Positions 9,180 through 17,694 of a stretch of DNA of 34,949 nt are shown piece by piece. Position numbers and translations under genes: made by a program. The notes under the pieces were generated by a model. It was not told where the DNA came from, did no database searches, and saw only the letters and a program-made list of their open reading frames with translations. Source of the DNA: Bacteroidota bacterium (GTDB taxonomy: Bacteria; Bacteroidota; Ignavibacteria; Ignavibacteriales; SURF-24); contig JAUZPB010000040.1 of the NCBI GenBank assembly GCA_030706145.1, positions 1-34,949 on the forward strand. Reading direction: 5' to 3'. Position 1 is the first letter of the stretch. Every line of letters starts with the position of its first letter.

Positions 9180-9226
9180 CCTCCCTGCTTAAACCTAAAA
9201 GACCAGGTTTCTTTCTTTGGGGGAGG
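9180..9226 (+). promoter_or_regulatory. Nested inverted repeat that could mask a ribosome site between mnmE and mnmG
   Basis: An outer pair, CCTCCC (9180-9185) with GGGAGG (9221-9226), encloses an inner pair, AAACCT (9191-9196) with AGGTTT (9205-9210). The outer right arm is part of the strong Shine-Dalgarno GGGGGAGG (9219-9226) of an 8-codon ORF (9231-9257). It lacks a T tract, so it does not look like a simple terminator. A regulatory role is inference. Confidence 0.4.
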
Positions 9227-9230
9227 CTTA

Positions 9231-9257
9231 ATGAAAAAAGAATACTGTTTCACGTGA
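9231..9257 (+). other. 8-codon ORF (MKKEYCFT) ending inside parS copy 3, upstream of mnmG
   Basis: The ATG lies 4 nt after GGGGGAGG. The last three codons and the stop lie within the parS palindrome. It precedes the mnmG ATG (9280) by 22 nt after its own stop. It may act as a leader ORF, or be a chance product of the G-rich stem. Confidence 0.3.
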
Positions 9258-9261
9258 AACA
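9246..9261. other. parS centromere site, copy 3
   Basis: A third perfect TGTTTCACGTGAAACA, in the mnmE-mnmG gap, 18 bp before the mnmG start. A ParB complex here would sit inside an operon, so it could affect mnmG transcription. Confidence 0.93.
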
Positions 9262-9279
9262 TTTTTTAAAAAGGTAAAA

Positions 9280-11157
9280 ATGAAGAAATTCGATATAGTT
9301 GTAATAGGCGGAGGTCATGCTGGTGTAGAGGCCGCAGTGGCCGGAGCCAACATGGGACTCGAAGTTGCAATAGTTACAATGGAAGGCCATGCCATGGGAA
9401 GAATGTCCTGCAACCCCGCAATTGGCGGAAGTGCTAAAGGACACCTGGTTCATGAGATTGACGCCTTAGGCGGCGTTATGGGATTAATTGCCGATAGAAC
9501 AGGTATACAGTTCAGGACGCTAAATAAGTCAAAGGGACCTGCCGTATGGGCTCACCGCTGCCAGTCAGACAGAAAGCTTTACTCTGAAGAGGCTTACCGC
9601 GTGGTTTCATCTACACCAGGACTAAGCATTGTAGAAGATTCTGTTACGGAAATATTCGCAGAAAAGGGCGTCATCACTGGTGTAGGCATGCTCTCAGGTG
9701 ATCACATCGAGTGCAAGGCTGTAGTTATCTGCTCAGGTACATTCCTTAATGGTCTAATGCACACAGGATTGACATCTACAAAAGGCGGAAGATTTGGCGA
9801 AAAACCTGCAACGGGACTTACTGAATCACTTGTTAAACTAGGCTTCCATTCCGGTAGACTTAAGACGGGTACACCTCCAAGGCTCGCAAAGTCTTCAATT
9901 GACTGGGATATTCTGGAGATTCAGCCAGGAGATGACACGCCACAACCTTTTTCCTTAAGAACCGAAAAAGCTCTGTTCCCTTTTCTTCCCCAGGTACCAT
10001 GCCATATGACATATACACATATTGGTACTCACAAGATACTTGAGAAGGGCTTTTCCCGTTCACCACTTTTTACAGGTGTTATACGCGGCGTAGGACCAAG
10101 ATACTGCCCTTCCATTGAGGATAAGATCGTAAGGTTCTCAGACAAAGATCGACATCAGCTATTTCTTGAACCTGAGGGATTAGATAGTGACCTTATATAT
10201 GTAAATGGATTTTCAACTTCACTTCCAGCCGAAATACAGCTAGAAGCAATCCATTCTATAAAAGGATTGGAAAAAGCTGAGATGGTCCGCCCAGGCTACG
10301 CAGTTGAATATGACTTCTTCCCTCCTTACCAGGTGGATCTGACACTAGAGACAAAGATCGTAAAAGGACTCTATTTTGCCGGGCAGATAAACGGTACCTC
10401 GGGCTATGAGGAAGCTGCTGCTCAGGGGCTTATTGCTGGAATAAATGCTGCACTAAAGATAAAAAAAGAGGCTGAATTTGTACTGAAAAGAAGCGAGGCT
10501 TATATAGGAGTCTTAATAGACGACCTTGTAACTAAATCGACCGAAGAGCCCTACAGAATGTTTACTTCAAGAGCCGAACACAGACTTCTTCTTAGACAAG
10601 ACAACGCAGACAGGCGCCTTTTTGAATATGGCCACCGCTTTGGACTTATTTCAGATGAAATGTATAAAGAACTAAAGACCCGGGAAAAACTAATCCAGTA
10701 CAACATTGATACATTAAGAGAAAAGAAGCTGCATGCAAGGCAGGTTAATCCCCTTCTTGAGAGTTTTAACATCTCACCTATAGATTCTACAGAGACAATT
10801 GCAAAGCTGTGTAAACGTCCTGAACTTCAGCTTACAACTTTGCTTCATCTGATCCCTGAGGAGGAAAGAAACGGCATTGGAGAGCTAATGGAAAACCCAG
10901 TAGCATTAGAACAGGTTGAGATAGAACTAAAGTACGAAGGCTACATCAAGCGCCAGCAGGAACTGATTGAAAAGCTTGAAAAATATGAAGACGTTCAGAT
11001 ACCTCTTAACTTTAACTACACAGAGGCAAAATCGCTTTCCTCTGAATCAAGGGAAAAATTAAATAAGTTTAAGCCAAGGTCAATTGGTCAGGCTTCCAGA
11101 ATTTCAGGAGTTACCCCTTCGGATATTTCAATTTTATTAGTATATTTGAAGTCCTGA
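9280..11157 (+). CDS. mnmG: tRNA uridine-5-carboxymethylaminomethyl modification enzyme MnmG (GidA)
   Basis: MnmG is the FAD- and NADH-using partner of MnmE in U34 modification. The 625-residue length is standard. The FAD-binding [10 protein letters not shown] is at residues 10-19, followed by the GidA signatures [20 protein letters not shown] and [21 protein letters not shown], and the C-terminal helical domain that contacts MnmE and tRNA (ending [19 protein letters not shown]). AAGG lies 7 nt before the ATG, a weak ribosome site compared with the one upstream at 9219. It is followed after 22 bp by rsmG, the usual gene order. Identification is secure. Confidence 0.97.
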   Translation: MKKFDIVVIGGGHAGVEAAVAGANMGLEVAIVTMEGHAMGRMSCNPAIGGSAKGHLVHEIDALGGVMGLIADRTGIQFRTLNKSKGPAVWAHRCQSDRKLYSEEAYRVVSSTPGLSIVEDSVTEIFAEKGVITGVGMLSGDHIECKAVVICSGTFLNGLMHTGLTSTKGGRFGEKPATGLTESLVKLGFHSGRLKTGTPPRLAKSSIDWDILEIQPGDDTPQPFSLRTEKALFPFLPQVPCHMTYTHIGTHKILEKGFSRSPLFTGVIRGVGPRYCPSIEDKIVRFSDKDRHQLFLEPEGLDSDLIYVNGFSTSLPAEIQLEAIHSIKGLEKAEMVRPGYAVEYDFFPPYQVDLTLETKIVKGLYFAGQINGTSGYEEAAAQGLIAGINAALKIKKEAEFVLKRSEAYIGVLIDDLVTKSTEEPYRMFTSRAEHRLLLRQDNADRRLFEYGHRFGLISDEMYKELKTREKLIQYNIDTLREKKLHARQVNPLLESFNISPIDSTETIAKLCKRPELQLTTLLHLIPEEERNGIGELMENPVALEQVEIELKYEGYIKRQQELIEKLEKYEDVQIPLNFNYTEAKSLSSESREKLNKFKPRSIGQASRISGVTPSDISILLVYLKS

Positions 11158-11179
11158 TTTTTTTAAACTTGGGAGTCCC

Positions 11180-11860
11180 GTGGATAAGCAAGACCAGTAT
11201 CTTCAAGAATTAACCGACTTCTTCCGGGAAAACGGCTGTAGCCCGGATGAATATCAGCTCGAACGACTGGCTAATTATGCAGCATTGGTTGTTGAGAAGA
11301 ATCAAATTGTAAATCTCGTCTCAAGAAAAGATGTAGATGCAGTTGTAGAGAATCATGTATTCATATCAGCCTTCATATCACGGTTCATTCAGGAAAAATA
11401 TCAGAAATTTATTGACATAGGCACTGGCGGTGGATTCCCAGGAATTCCATTTGCCATATTAAGACCCTTCATGAAAGGAGTGCTTGTAGATTCAACTCAG
11501 AAGAAAATAAATGCAGTAAATGAATTCATAAACAAACTAAAGCTTAGCAACATAAAAGCAGAAAGCCAAAGGGTTGAAGATCCAGGATTCATAGAAAAGT
11601 ATCGCTCAGAGTTTGACCTTGTTCTAAGCCGTGCTACCGTCCCACTTGTTATGCTTCTAAGATATGCCCTGCCACTAATAAAAGACAGGTCATGCATTGC
11701 TACTATAAAAGGCGGGGACCTGCAAGAGGAAATAAAACAAGCAGAACTCAAATACAGGCATTATATTAAAAAACTGACAGTCTTTGAATTAAACTACAAG
11801 CCAACGAATACAAGGAATGAAAAGGAAAAAAAACTAATAATACTGGAAATACTTAAATGA
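11180..11860 (+). CDS. rsmG: 16S rRNA (guanine527-N7)-methyltransferase RsmG
   Basis: RsmG (GidB) methylates N7 of G527 in 16S rRNA using SAM; its loss gives low-level streptomycin resistance in many bacteria. The 226 residues have the SAM-binding motif FIDIGTGGGFPGIPFAI near residue 75 and the family segment FDLVLSRATVPL. The start is GTG, supported by GGGAG at proper spacing (11171-11175). It overlaps murQ by 4 bp (ATGA), so the two are probably translationally coupled. In many genomes rsmG is followed by parA-parB; here it is not, although parS sites lie nearby. Confidence 0.95.
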   Translation: MDKQDQYLQELTDFFRENGCSPDEYQLERLANYAALVVEKNQIVNLVSRKDVDAVVENHVFISAFISRFIQEKYQKFIDIGTGGGFPGIPFAILRPFMKGVLVDSTQKKINAVNEFINKLKLSNIKAESQRVEDPGFIEKYRSEFDLVLSRATVPLVMLLRYALPLIKDRSCIATIKGGDLQEEIKQAELKYRHYIKKLTVFELNYKPTNTRNEKEKKLIILEILK

Positions 11861-12789
11861 GTCAAACTGATACTAAAAAGCTTTTCGCTGAAATCGCTAA
11901 TTTAACTACAGAACAGAGAAACCCTAATTCTATGGATATAGATGCCAGAAATACGGCTGAGATCCTTCAGATAATTAATAACGAAGATAAGAAAGTCCCT
12001 TTAGCTGTTGAAAAAGAACTCCCATACATTGAGCAGGCAGTCGAAGTAATAGTAAAGGCACTAAAAGAAGGAGGAAGACTCCTTTATTTCGGAGCCGGTA
12101 CTAGCGGCAGGCTCGGTGTAGTAGATGCTTCTGAATGCCCTCCTACTTTCGGAACTCCATTTGGCATGATCGATGGATTTATTGCCGGAGGACGCGAGGC
12201 TATGTTCCGCGCTCAGGAAGGAGCCGAGGACTATGAAGAAAATGGCGCTAATGATGTACTAAAGGCTAACGTAACTGAAAAAGACGTCGTATGCGGTATT
12301 GCTGCCAGCAGACGTACTCCTTATGTTGTAGGTGCTGTAAAAAAAGCAAAAGAACTTGGAGCAAAGACTCTCTATGTTACTTGTAATCCAAGAGAGAACT
12401 TCGACATAAAAGAGGTAGATATTGCTATGTGCCCTTATGTTGGACCTGAAGTAATTATGGGTTCAACAAGAATGAAAAGCGGTACAGCACAGAAACTCGT
12501 TCTTAATATGCTTACTACTGCCTCAATGATAAAAATGGGCAAGGTCTACGAAAATATGATGATAGACCTGCAGATGACTAACAAGAAACTCGTTGAACGC
12601 TCAAAGAAAATCGTTATGACAATTACAGGCATTTCTTACGACGAGGCAGCTCAGTATCTTGAAAAAGCAGGCGGTCATGTTAAGACAGCTCTTGTGATGA
12701 TAAAGGCAAATGTCAGCACGGAAGATGCTAAAATAAGACTTGAAAAAGCAGATGGCTTTGTAAGACGGGCAATTGAAGGGAAGTTCTGA
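11857..12789 (+). CDS. murQ: N-acetylmuramic acid 6-phosphate etherase MurQ
   Basis: MurQ cleaves the lactyl ether of MurNAc-6-phosphate to give GlcNAc-6-phosphate and D-lactate during recycling of peptidoglycan. The 310-residue protein has the SIS sugar-phosphate domain with GAGTSGRLGVVDASECPPTFG (residues about 78-98) and, later, GSTRMKSGTAQKLVLNM, both diagnostic of the family, plus the C-terminal UBA-like helical region (GGHVKTALVM). The start overlaps the rsmG stop. No MurNAc transporter or AnmK kinase is adjacent, so its substrate supply must come from genes elsewhere. A terminator follows at about 12841. Confidence 0.95.
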   Translation: MSQTDTKKLFAEIANLTTEQRNPNSMDIDARNTAEILQIINNEDKKVPLAVEKELPYIEQAVEVIVKALKEGGRLLYFGAGTSGRLGVVDASECPPTFGTPFGMIDGFIAGGREAMFRAQEGAEDYEENGANDVLKANVTEKDVVCGIAASRRTPYVVGAVKKAKELGAKTLYVTCNPRENFDIKEVDIAMCPYVGPEVIMGSTRMKSGTAQKLVLNMLTTASMIKMGKVYENMMIDLQMTNKKLVERSKKIVMTITGISYDEAAQYLEKAGGHVKTALVMIKANVSTEDAKIRLEKADGFVRRAIEGKF

Positions 12790-12840
12790 TTGTCAAAAAA
12801 AACTTACAAAACGAACCTCATAAAAAGTAATTGAAAAATT

Positions 12841-12870
12841 AAGGGCGAATGTATATTCGCCTTCTTTATT
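12841..12870 (+). terminator. Rho-independent terminator after murQ
   Basis: GGCGAAT (12844-12850), a 4-nt loop, ATTCGCC (12855-12861), then a T-rich tract (ttctttatt). It closes the mnmE-mnmG-rsmG-murQ transcript. Confidence 0.75.
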
Positions 12871-12935
12871 GCCAAGTCTTTGTTTATTTTTAACAACATT
12901 TTATTTTTATATACATTTTAAACCCAAAGATCCCA

Positions 12936-13640
12936 ATGCATCGAATTTATCTACCCGGAACATCAGAGCAGTTAAGACTCTTACTTGAAAATCTGGACCT
13001 TAATGAAAAATCTATACTCGTCATAGGAGCAAATTCAGAGCTTCTGGCAAAACGCCTCTATGAGCAAAGCAAGACTAAAATTGAACTGATCGTCGAAGAC
13101 TATGAGTCACTCATAAATGCAGAACTTTTAATTGAACGCTCCGAAGGAACAGTGGCAGCAAAAATGATGGCCTTTGAAAACACAGACTACCTGGACTCAA
13201 CATTTGACCTCGTCTATGCACAAGCATCAGTCTCAAGCAAGATGAGAAATAAAATAGTAAAAGAGATAAAAAGGGTGTTAAAGCCAGATGGATATTTCTG
13301 CGTAGGAGAAATTGTTCAGCTTACAGATAACACACCAACGTTTGTAAAAAATATCTGGGAAGATTCAGCCCTATCCCCCCTTCATACAGATAAGATAAAG
13401 AGCTACTATGAGGAAAGAAATTTTGACGTCATCTATGAAGAAGATCTAAGTAAAACACTAAACTCATTTTACTCAATGACAGCAGGGCTTTTGAAAGATC
13501 AGATAAATAAACTTTCTGAAGAAGAAAAAAGTTTTAACAAAAAATTATTAAACAGGATCAGTCACGAATCAAATGTATACCTTAAGCAAGGTGGCAATAA
13601 ATACATTGGATTCAAAACACTTTTGCTGAAGAAAAAATAA
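12936..13640 (+). CDS. Class I SAM-dependent methyltransferase, unknown substrate
   Basis: This 234-residue soluble protein has a Rossmann methyltransferase layout: SILVIGANSELLAKRL (motif I, with GAN replacing the usual GxGxG), a YAQASVSS strand, and EIKRVLKPDGYFCVGEI, the common motif VI region of methyltransferase family 11. The degenerate glycine loop means SAM binding should be checked before calling it active. There is no visible Shine-Dalgarno before the ATG. It runs 37 bp ahead of the rRNA methyltransferase gene, suggesting a small two-gene transcript, but the substrate (protein, lipid or small molecule) is not evident. Confidence 0.7.
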   Translation: MHRIYLPGTSEQLRLLLENLDLNEKSILVIGANSELLAKRLYEQSKTKIELIVEDYESLINAELLIERSEGTVAAKMMAFENTDYLDSTFDLVYAQASVSSKMRNKIVKEIKRVLKPDGYFCVGEIVQLTDNTPTFVKNIWEDSALSPLHTDKIKSYYEERNFDVIYEEDLSKTLNSFYSMTAGLLKDQINKLSEEEKSFNKKLLNRISHESNVYLKQGGNKYIGFKTLLLKKK

Positions 13641-13677
13641 GAACAAAAAAAAATAAATACCACCGGAGAAAATAAAT

Positions 13678-15150
13678 TTGAAAAAAGGTGAAATCATAGA
13701 ATTAGAAATAACCAAGTACGCTTTTGAGGGGAAAGGCATTTCAAAAATTCCAAGGGAAATATTAAACAATATCCCAGCAGGTGCAAATAGCACTTCAGAA
13801 GACGAATTGCCGCAGGAAGGCGCAGGCAAAAGTTTTGTAATTTTTGTCAACGGATCTTATCCTGGCGACAAAGTCAAAGCTATGATAACAAAGGTTAAAA
13901 AGTCTTATGCCGAAGCAAAGACAGTTGAGGTATTAAGGCCATCTGAAGAAAGAACAAAAGCTGAGTGCAAGTATTTCGGACTTTGCGGAGGATGCAAACA
14001 GCAGGATCTTAATTACCAGTCACAGCTCAAATACAAACAGGAACAGGTAATCGATATCTTTGAAAGGCTCGGTGGCTTTAAGGATTTCGAATATTTTCCA
14101 ATAGCTCCATCTGAAAAAACATTCTACTACAGAAATAAAATGGAGTACTCTTTTACAGAAAAAAGATGGCTAAAAAAAGAAGAGCTAGATACAGATGTAG
14201 ACCGCAACTTTGCACTCGGACTTCATCTTCCTAACATTTATGACAAGGTACTCGACATAGAAGAATGCTTTCTTCAATCAAAGGAAAGCAACTCTGTGTT
14301 AAATTTCACACGCAGCTTCTTCAAAGCAAAAGGTGAAACAATTTATTCAACAAAGACTCACCTTGGATATTTAAGAAATTTAATAATAAAAAAGACGCAC
14401 CATACAGATGACCTAATGGTAAATCTTGTTACATCCGAGGAAAACGATGCTTTGATGAAAGAGTATACAGAAGGACTCATAAAGCAGGTACCGGAAGTAA
14501 CAACTGTAATAAACAATATAAATACTAAGCTTGCACAGGTTGCCCTTGGCGACTATGAAAAGATCTATTACGGAAGCGGATATATTCATGATACAATTGG
14601 AGAGTTCAAATTCCGAATCAGCGCTAATTCTTTTTTCCAGACAAACACTCTTCAGGCTGAAAAACTTTACTCAACTGCACTGGACTTTGGCGGAATAGGA
14701 AAAGATGATGTTGTATATGACCTTTATAGCGGAGCAGGAACTATCTCTATTTTTGTTTCAAAGAAAGCAAAAAGCGTTTACGCATTTGAAAGCGTTGAGC
14801 CAGCAGTAAAAGATGCAGAGGAAAACCGCAAGTTCAATGCAATCGACAATGTTCACTTTTTCATTGCAGATCTTAACCGGTCTTTCCTTTCGCTTGTTTA
14901 TCAAAAGAAACTCCCCTCACCCGATGTTGTAATTCTAGATCCGCCAAGAAGCGGTATGAATCCTGTAACGGTAAAGGATGTAGTAAAGCTGGACCCCGAG
15001 AGAATTGTTTACGTAAGCTGCAACCCTGCAACACAGGTAAGAGATATAAAAATGTTCAACGAGGAAGGCTACAGACTTGTAAAGATAAAACCCGTAGATA
15101 TGTTTCCACATACCTACCATATTGAAAATGTTGCCCTGTTAGAAAAGTAA
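13678..15150 (+). CDS. rlmD: 23S rRNA (uracil-5-)-methyltransferase, RlmD/RumA family
   Basis: The enzyme makes 5-methyluridine in RNA using SAM; in E. coli RlmD modifies U1939 of 23S rRNA. The 490 residues show an N-terminal TRAM domain (split by an insert of about 25 residues), the [4Fe-4S] cysteines Cys97, Cys103, Cys106 and Cys197, the SAM motif YDLYSGAGTISIF, DPPRSGM, and the catalytic Cys448 in YVSCNPATQ. The start is TTG, chosen because GGAG lies 8 nt upstream and the TRAM sequence begins right after it. TrmA and RlmC are relatives; the Fe-S cysteines and TRAM domain favour the RlmD/RumA group, but the exact uridine is inferred. Confidence 0.85.
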   Translation: MKKGEIIELEITKYAFEGKGISKIPREILNNIPAGANSTSEDELPQEGAGKSFVIFVNGSYPGDKVKAMITKVKKSYAEAKTVEVLRPSEERTKAECKYFGLCGGCKQQDLNYQSQLKYKQEQVIDIFERLGGFKDFEYFPIAPSEKTFYYRNKMEYSFTEKRWLKKEELDTDVDRNFALGLHLPNIYDKVLDIEECFLQSKESNSVLNFTRSFFKAKGETIYSTKTHLGYLRNLIIKKTHHTDDLMVNLVTSEENDALMKEYTEGLIKQVPEVTTVINNINTKLAQVALGDYEKIYYGSGYIHDTIGEFKFRISANSFFQTNTLQAEKLYSTALDFGGIGKDDVVYDLYSGAGTISIFVSKKAKSVYAFESVEPAVKDAEENRKFNAIDNVHFFIADLNRSFLSLVYQKKLPSPDVVILDPPRSGMNPVTVKDVVKLDPERIVYVSCNPATQVRDIKMFNEEGYRLVKIKPVDMFPHTYHIENVALLEK

Positions 15151-15169
15151 ACTTTTTTATTTTTGAGTA

Positions 15170-15214
15170 TATAGTGTGCTGAGACTTTTTGTTTTAAGCT
15201 CTCGGCACACTATA
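15170..15214. terminator. Terminator-like hairpin between convergent genes
   Basis: A 15-bp stem, TATAGTGTGCTGAGA (15170-15184) with TCTCGGCACACTATA (15200-15214), has one G-T pair and a 15-nt loop. It sits midway between two converging genes. The T tract is weak, so termination may be inefficient. Confidence 0.6.
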
Positions 15215-15229
15215 GATTTTCAGCATTAC

Positions 15230-16462
15230 TTAAATCCCGAATTCTTCTTTATAAACTTTGTTAACATACTGATCTAGCCATTTGTACTGTTTAAGAGCAT
15301 CTTCTTTTTTAAACCCATTTTTTCTCCACTGTGAAATAAGCTCTGCTGTCTTTTCAACAATTTCATTTTCCTTAGGAAGAAGTTTCTGCAGAACACCTGT
15401 TCCCTTCTTGTTCTTAACAGCTGCGATGTTAAGATAATCACGCCCATTATCTATCAGGGCCGGAAAGCATTTTTTCTTTAGCGCAAGAGACTTTTTATTT
15501 ATTGGTGCTGTCTTTCCAGCTTCGGCACAAGTAACAGATGGAAGTGTCTCTCCTGCTGCAACCCAGACCGGGGTGACTATAGTTGTAAGAGGAAATCCAA
15601 GAACTGTCCACATTGTTGTAAGGCCTGGATCTTCATCTGGCTTTACTCCCTGAACTATCATTGAAGAAACAGTAGAATTTCTTACTATGTAATCACGAAA
15701 AGGAATAAATGTAACCGTAGTATCTTCGGGCATTGGATAAGTATTCAGGTCGCTTTTTGTAAGCGAGTTCTGAAGGTTACGGTCTGCCTGTTTAAGTACA
15801 AAATCCAAAGTTATGTTACTGTCTTTGTAATACTCATTAAATAGTTTTATTGCAGTAGCAAAACGAATATAGCCCATTCCATGTTCACCATCGCCGGTAA
15901 AGGAGAAATTTGTGCGAATAAGATATCCATTTGGAGCAACTCTTGGATCATTGACATCAAATTTCATATAGCTGTAATATCCGGTTTCATAATAAGCTGC
16001 ACCACCTTTTGCATCAATGCATCCGAAATTAGCGGCTATTCCCCATTTGCCTTTCCCCTCATCAAGAAATTTTTCAAAGTCCTCTAAGTTAGCACACCTT
16101 TCCAAAGCAGCCCTCATAAAGAGTCCTTCCTGGTCGTTTGGCACATCACACTTCTGACCAATGTTCAGGTTATAGGACATTGTATTCATAATACTAAAGC
16201 CAGCGCTGTTTGTACCCATCCAGATCTCTTTGCCTGTAGAGTCACTCGAATTAATTACGCCTATGAAGTTGAACTTTTCTCCTGAAAAATACATAAGTTT
16301 ATTTTCCTGGCTGTCGCTGTCTCTGTGCTTCCATAGCAACGGCCTGCCATCTGCTGTAGCCTTGCCGGAAATAACGGCCGATGTGCATGGATAATAAGCG
16401 CTCTGAGCAAGAAGGATCATAACTGCTAAAAGTAAAGACTTTTTTAGTAAAGACTTTTTCAA
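15230..16462 (-). CDS. Secreted Ntn-hydrolase, C45/linear amide C-N hydrolase-like
   Basis: The 410-residue protein starts with a signal peptide (KKSLLKKSLLLAVMILLAQSA) closely followed by Cys26 in PCTSAVISGKATADGRPLLWKHRD. This Cys-Thr-Ser start and the later Asp/Arg-rich turn are the mark of N-terminal-nucleophile hydrolases of the acyltransferase/penicillin acylase/dipeptidase group. In these enzymes the cysteine becomes residue 1 after cleavage and attacks an amide bond. YPC is not a lipobox, so it is probably not a lipoprotein. The start is TTG, supported by AGGAG 9 nt upstream; an internal ATG (Met15) would cut the signal peptide short. A 15-bp tandem duplication encodes the KKSLL-KKSLL repeat. 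The natural substrate is unknown. Confidence 0.78.
   Translation of the reverse strand: MKKSLLKKSLLLAVMILLAQSAYYPCTSAVISGKATADGRPLLWKHRDSDSQENKLMYFSGEKFNFIGVINSSDSTGKEIWMGTNSAGFSIMNTMSYNLNIGQKCDVPNDQEGLFMRAALERCANLEDFEKFLDEGKGKWGIAANFGCIDAKGGAAYYETGYYSYMKFDVNDPRVAPNGYLIRTNFSFTGDGEHGMGYIRFATAIKLFNEYYKDSNITLDFVLKQADRNLQNSLTKSDLNTYPMPEDTTVTFIPFRDYIVRNSTVSSMIVQGVKPDEDPGLTTMWTVLGFPLTTIVTPVWVAAGETLPSVTCAEAGKTAPINKKSLALKKKCFPALIDNGRDYLNIAAVKNKKGTGVLQKLLPKENEIVEKTAELISQWRKNGFKKEDALKQYKWLDQYVNKVYKEEFGI
16431..16459. repeat. 15-bp tandem duplication inside a signal-peptide coding region
   Basis: AGTAAAGACTTTTTT-type units at 16431-16445 and 16446-16459 are adjacent. They encode the repeated KKSLL at the N terminus of the Ntn-hydrolase and keep the frame. 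Confidence 0.88.
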
Positions 16463-16576
16463 TTTGAAAGACTCCTAAATAAAATGTAAAAAAGAAAAAG
16501 CATCAACAATTACAGTGTGAAATCTATTACTATTTGGCTATTATAATCAAGCAATTTAGAATGAAGAAATTGCCGG

Positions 16577-16607
16577 TTTGAAATTATATTTGCTTTTCAT
16601 AATTTTG
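16577..16607 (+). promoter_or_regulatory. Predicted Bacteroidota-type promoter of the asparaginase gene
   Basis: TTTG (16577-16580), a 19-bp spacer and TAATTTTG (16600-16607) match both boxes of the Bacteroidota consensus (TTTG / TAnnTTTG) exactly. It gives a leader of about 30 nt. A TTGACA at 16605 lacks a properly spaced -10 box. Confidence 0.55.
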
Positions 16608-16643
16608 ACACAGCGCTTTGCATAATAAACTACCAGAGAACAA

Positions 16644-17636
16644 ATGAAAAATTTACTTATTGTCTTCACCGGTGGCACATTTTCGATGAAGATAGATGAA
16701 AATACAGGCGGGGCCGTGCCTCATTTTTCAGGCAATGACCTAATAGACATGATGCCAGAGGTACGGGGACTTGCAAACATTTCCATTCATGACTTCGGGA
16801 AATACCCGGGTCCTCATATGACGCCCGAGCTGATGTTGACGCTCTCGAAAAAGATACAAGAATTTATTGACAAAGATCACCCAGATGGTATAGTTGTAAC
16901 ACATGGAACAGATACTTTGGAGGAGACAGCATATCTGCTCGATCTGACAATTAACACTCCTATCCCGATTGTTGTGATCGGTTCAATGAAGAATAGCTCT
17001 GAACCTGACTGGGATGGCCCAAGAAATCTAAAAGATGCCATCTGTATATGCCTTAATGAGAACAGCCGCGACTTAGGTGTACTTGTATGCCTAAATGGCG
17101 AAATAAATGCCGCCAGCGAAGTCACAAAGACGCATACGGACAATGTAGAGACATTCCACAGCCTCGATTTCGGCGCTCTTGGATTTGTTGACCGCGGGAG
17201 GGTCTTTTTTAACCGGCTGCCAAGAAAACTTGAGAAACTTCCGGCTAAAGTAATAGATCCAAAAGTTGACCTACTGAAGGTCTATGCGGGAATGAACGAT
17301 AAGTTCTTTCGCTTCTCAGCCGAAAGCGGAATAGACGGACTTGTTGTAGAAGCAATGGGTGTAGGCAATGTTCCCCCGGAAGCATTTGAGGGAATTAAAT
17401 ATGCAGTTGAAAAAGGCATACCCGTTGTACTTGTCTCACGCTGCCCTGCAGGCGAGACGCTCGATATTTATGGCTATCCAGGAGCAGGTAAATGGCTCCA
17501 CTCGATAGGTGTTATTTTTGCAGATTACTTAAATGGTCAGAAAGCCAGGATAAAACTAATGTTAGCCTTAGGCGTTACAAAAAATATCGATCAGTTAAGA
17601 AAAATGTTTGAAGAAAAGACTCTCGTTGTAAAATAA
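16644..17636 (+). CDS. L-asparaginase (cytoplasmic, type I-like)
   Basis: It hydrolyses asparagine to aspartate and ammonia. The 330 residues carry the two threonine motifs of the family, FTGGTFS near the N terminus and VVTHGTDTLEETAYLL around residue 90, plus the later TKTHTDNVETFHSLDFG segment with the conserved lysine. There is no signal peptide, so it acts in the cytoplasm, as type I enzymes do. Usual length for the family is about 325-350. Glutaminase side activity or use in tRNA-dependent pathways cannot be ruled out. An aspartase gene 5.7 kb away could take its product on to fumarate. It has its own promoter and terminator. Confidence 0.9.
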   Translation: MKNLLIVFTGGTFSMKIDENTGGAVPHFSGNDLIDMMPEVRGLANISIHDFGKYPGPHMTPELMLTLSKKIQEFIDKDHPDGIVVTHGTDTLEETAYLLDLTINTPIPIVVIGSMKNSSEPDWDGPRNLKDAICICLNENSRDLGVLVCLNGEINAASEVTKTHTDNVETFHSLDFGALGFVDRGRVFFNRLPRKLEKLPAKVIDPKVDLLKVYAGMNDKFFRFSAESGIDGLVVEAMGVGNVPPEAFEGIKYAVEKGIPVVLVSRCPAGETLDIYGYPGAGKWLHSIGVIFADYLNGQKARIKLMLALGVTKNIDQLRKMFEEKTLVVK

Positions 17637-17673
17637 AAAAAAGGGGCTGCCAAAAAGCACAGCCCCTTTTTTT
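17637..17673. terminator. Bidirectional rho-independent terminator
   Basis: GGGGCTG (17643-17649) pairs with CAGCCCC (17660-17666), extended by an A run on the left and a T run on the right. It works in both directions between the converging asparaginase and FKBP genes. Confidence 0.9.
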
Positions 17674-17694
17674 CAATCTCGATCTATACAATCT

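Noticed and set aside
16605-16628. TTGACA followed by TAATAA as an E. coli-type promoter of the asparaginase gene
   Set aside because: The spacer is 12 bp, too short for that class; the overlapping TTTG-N19-TAATTTTG fits better.
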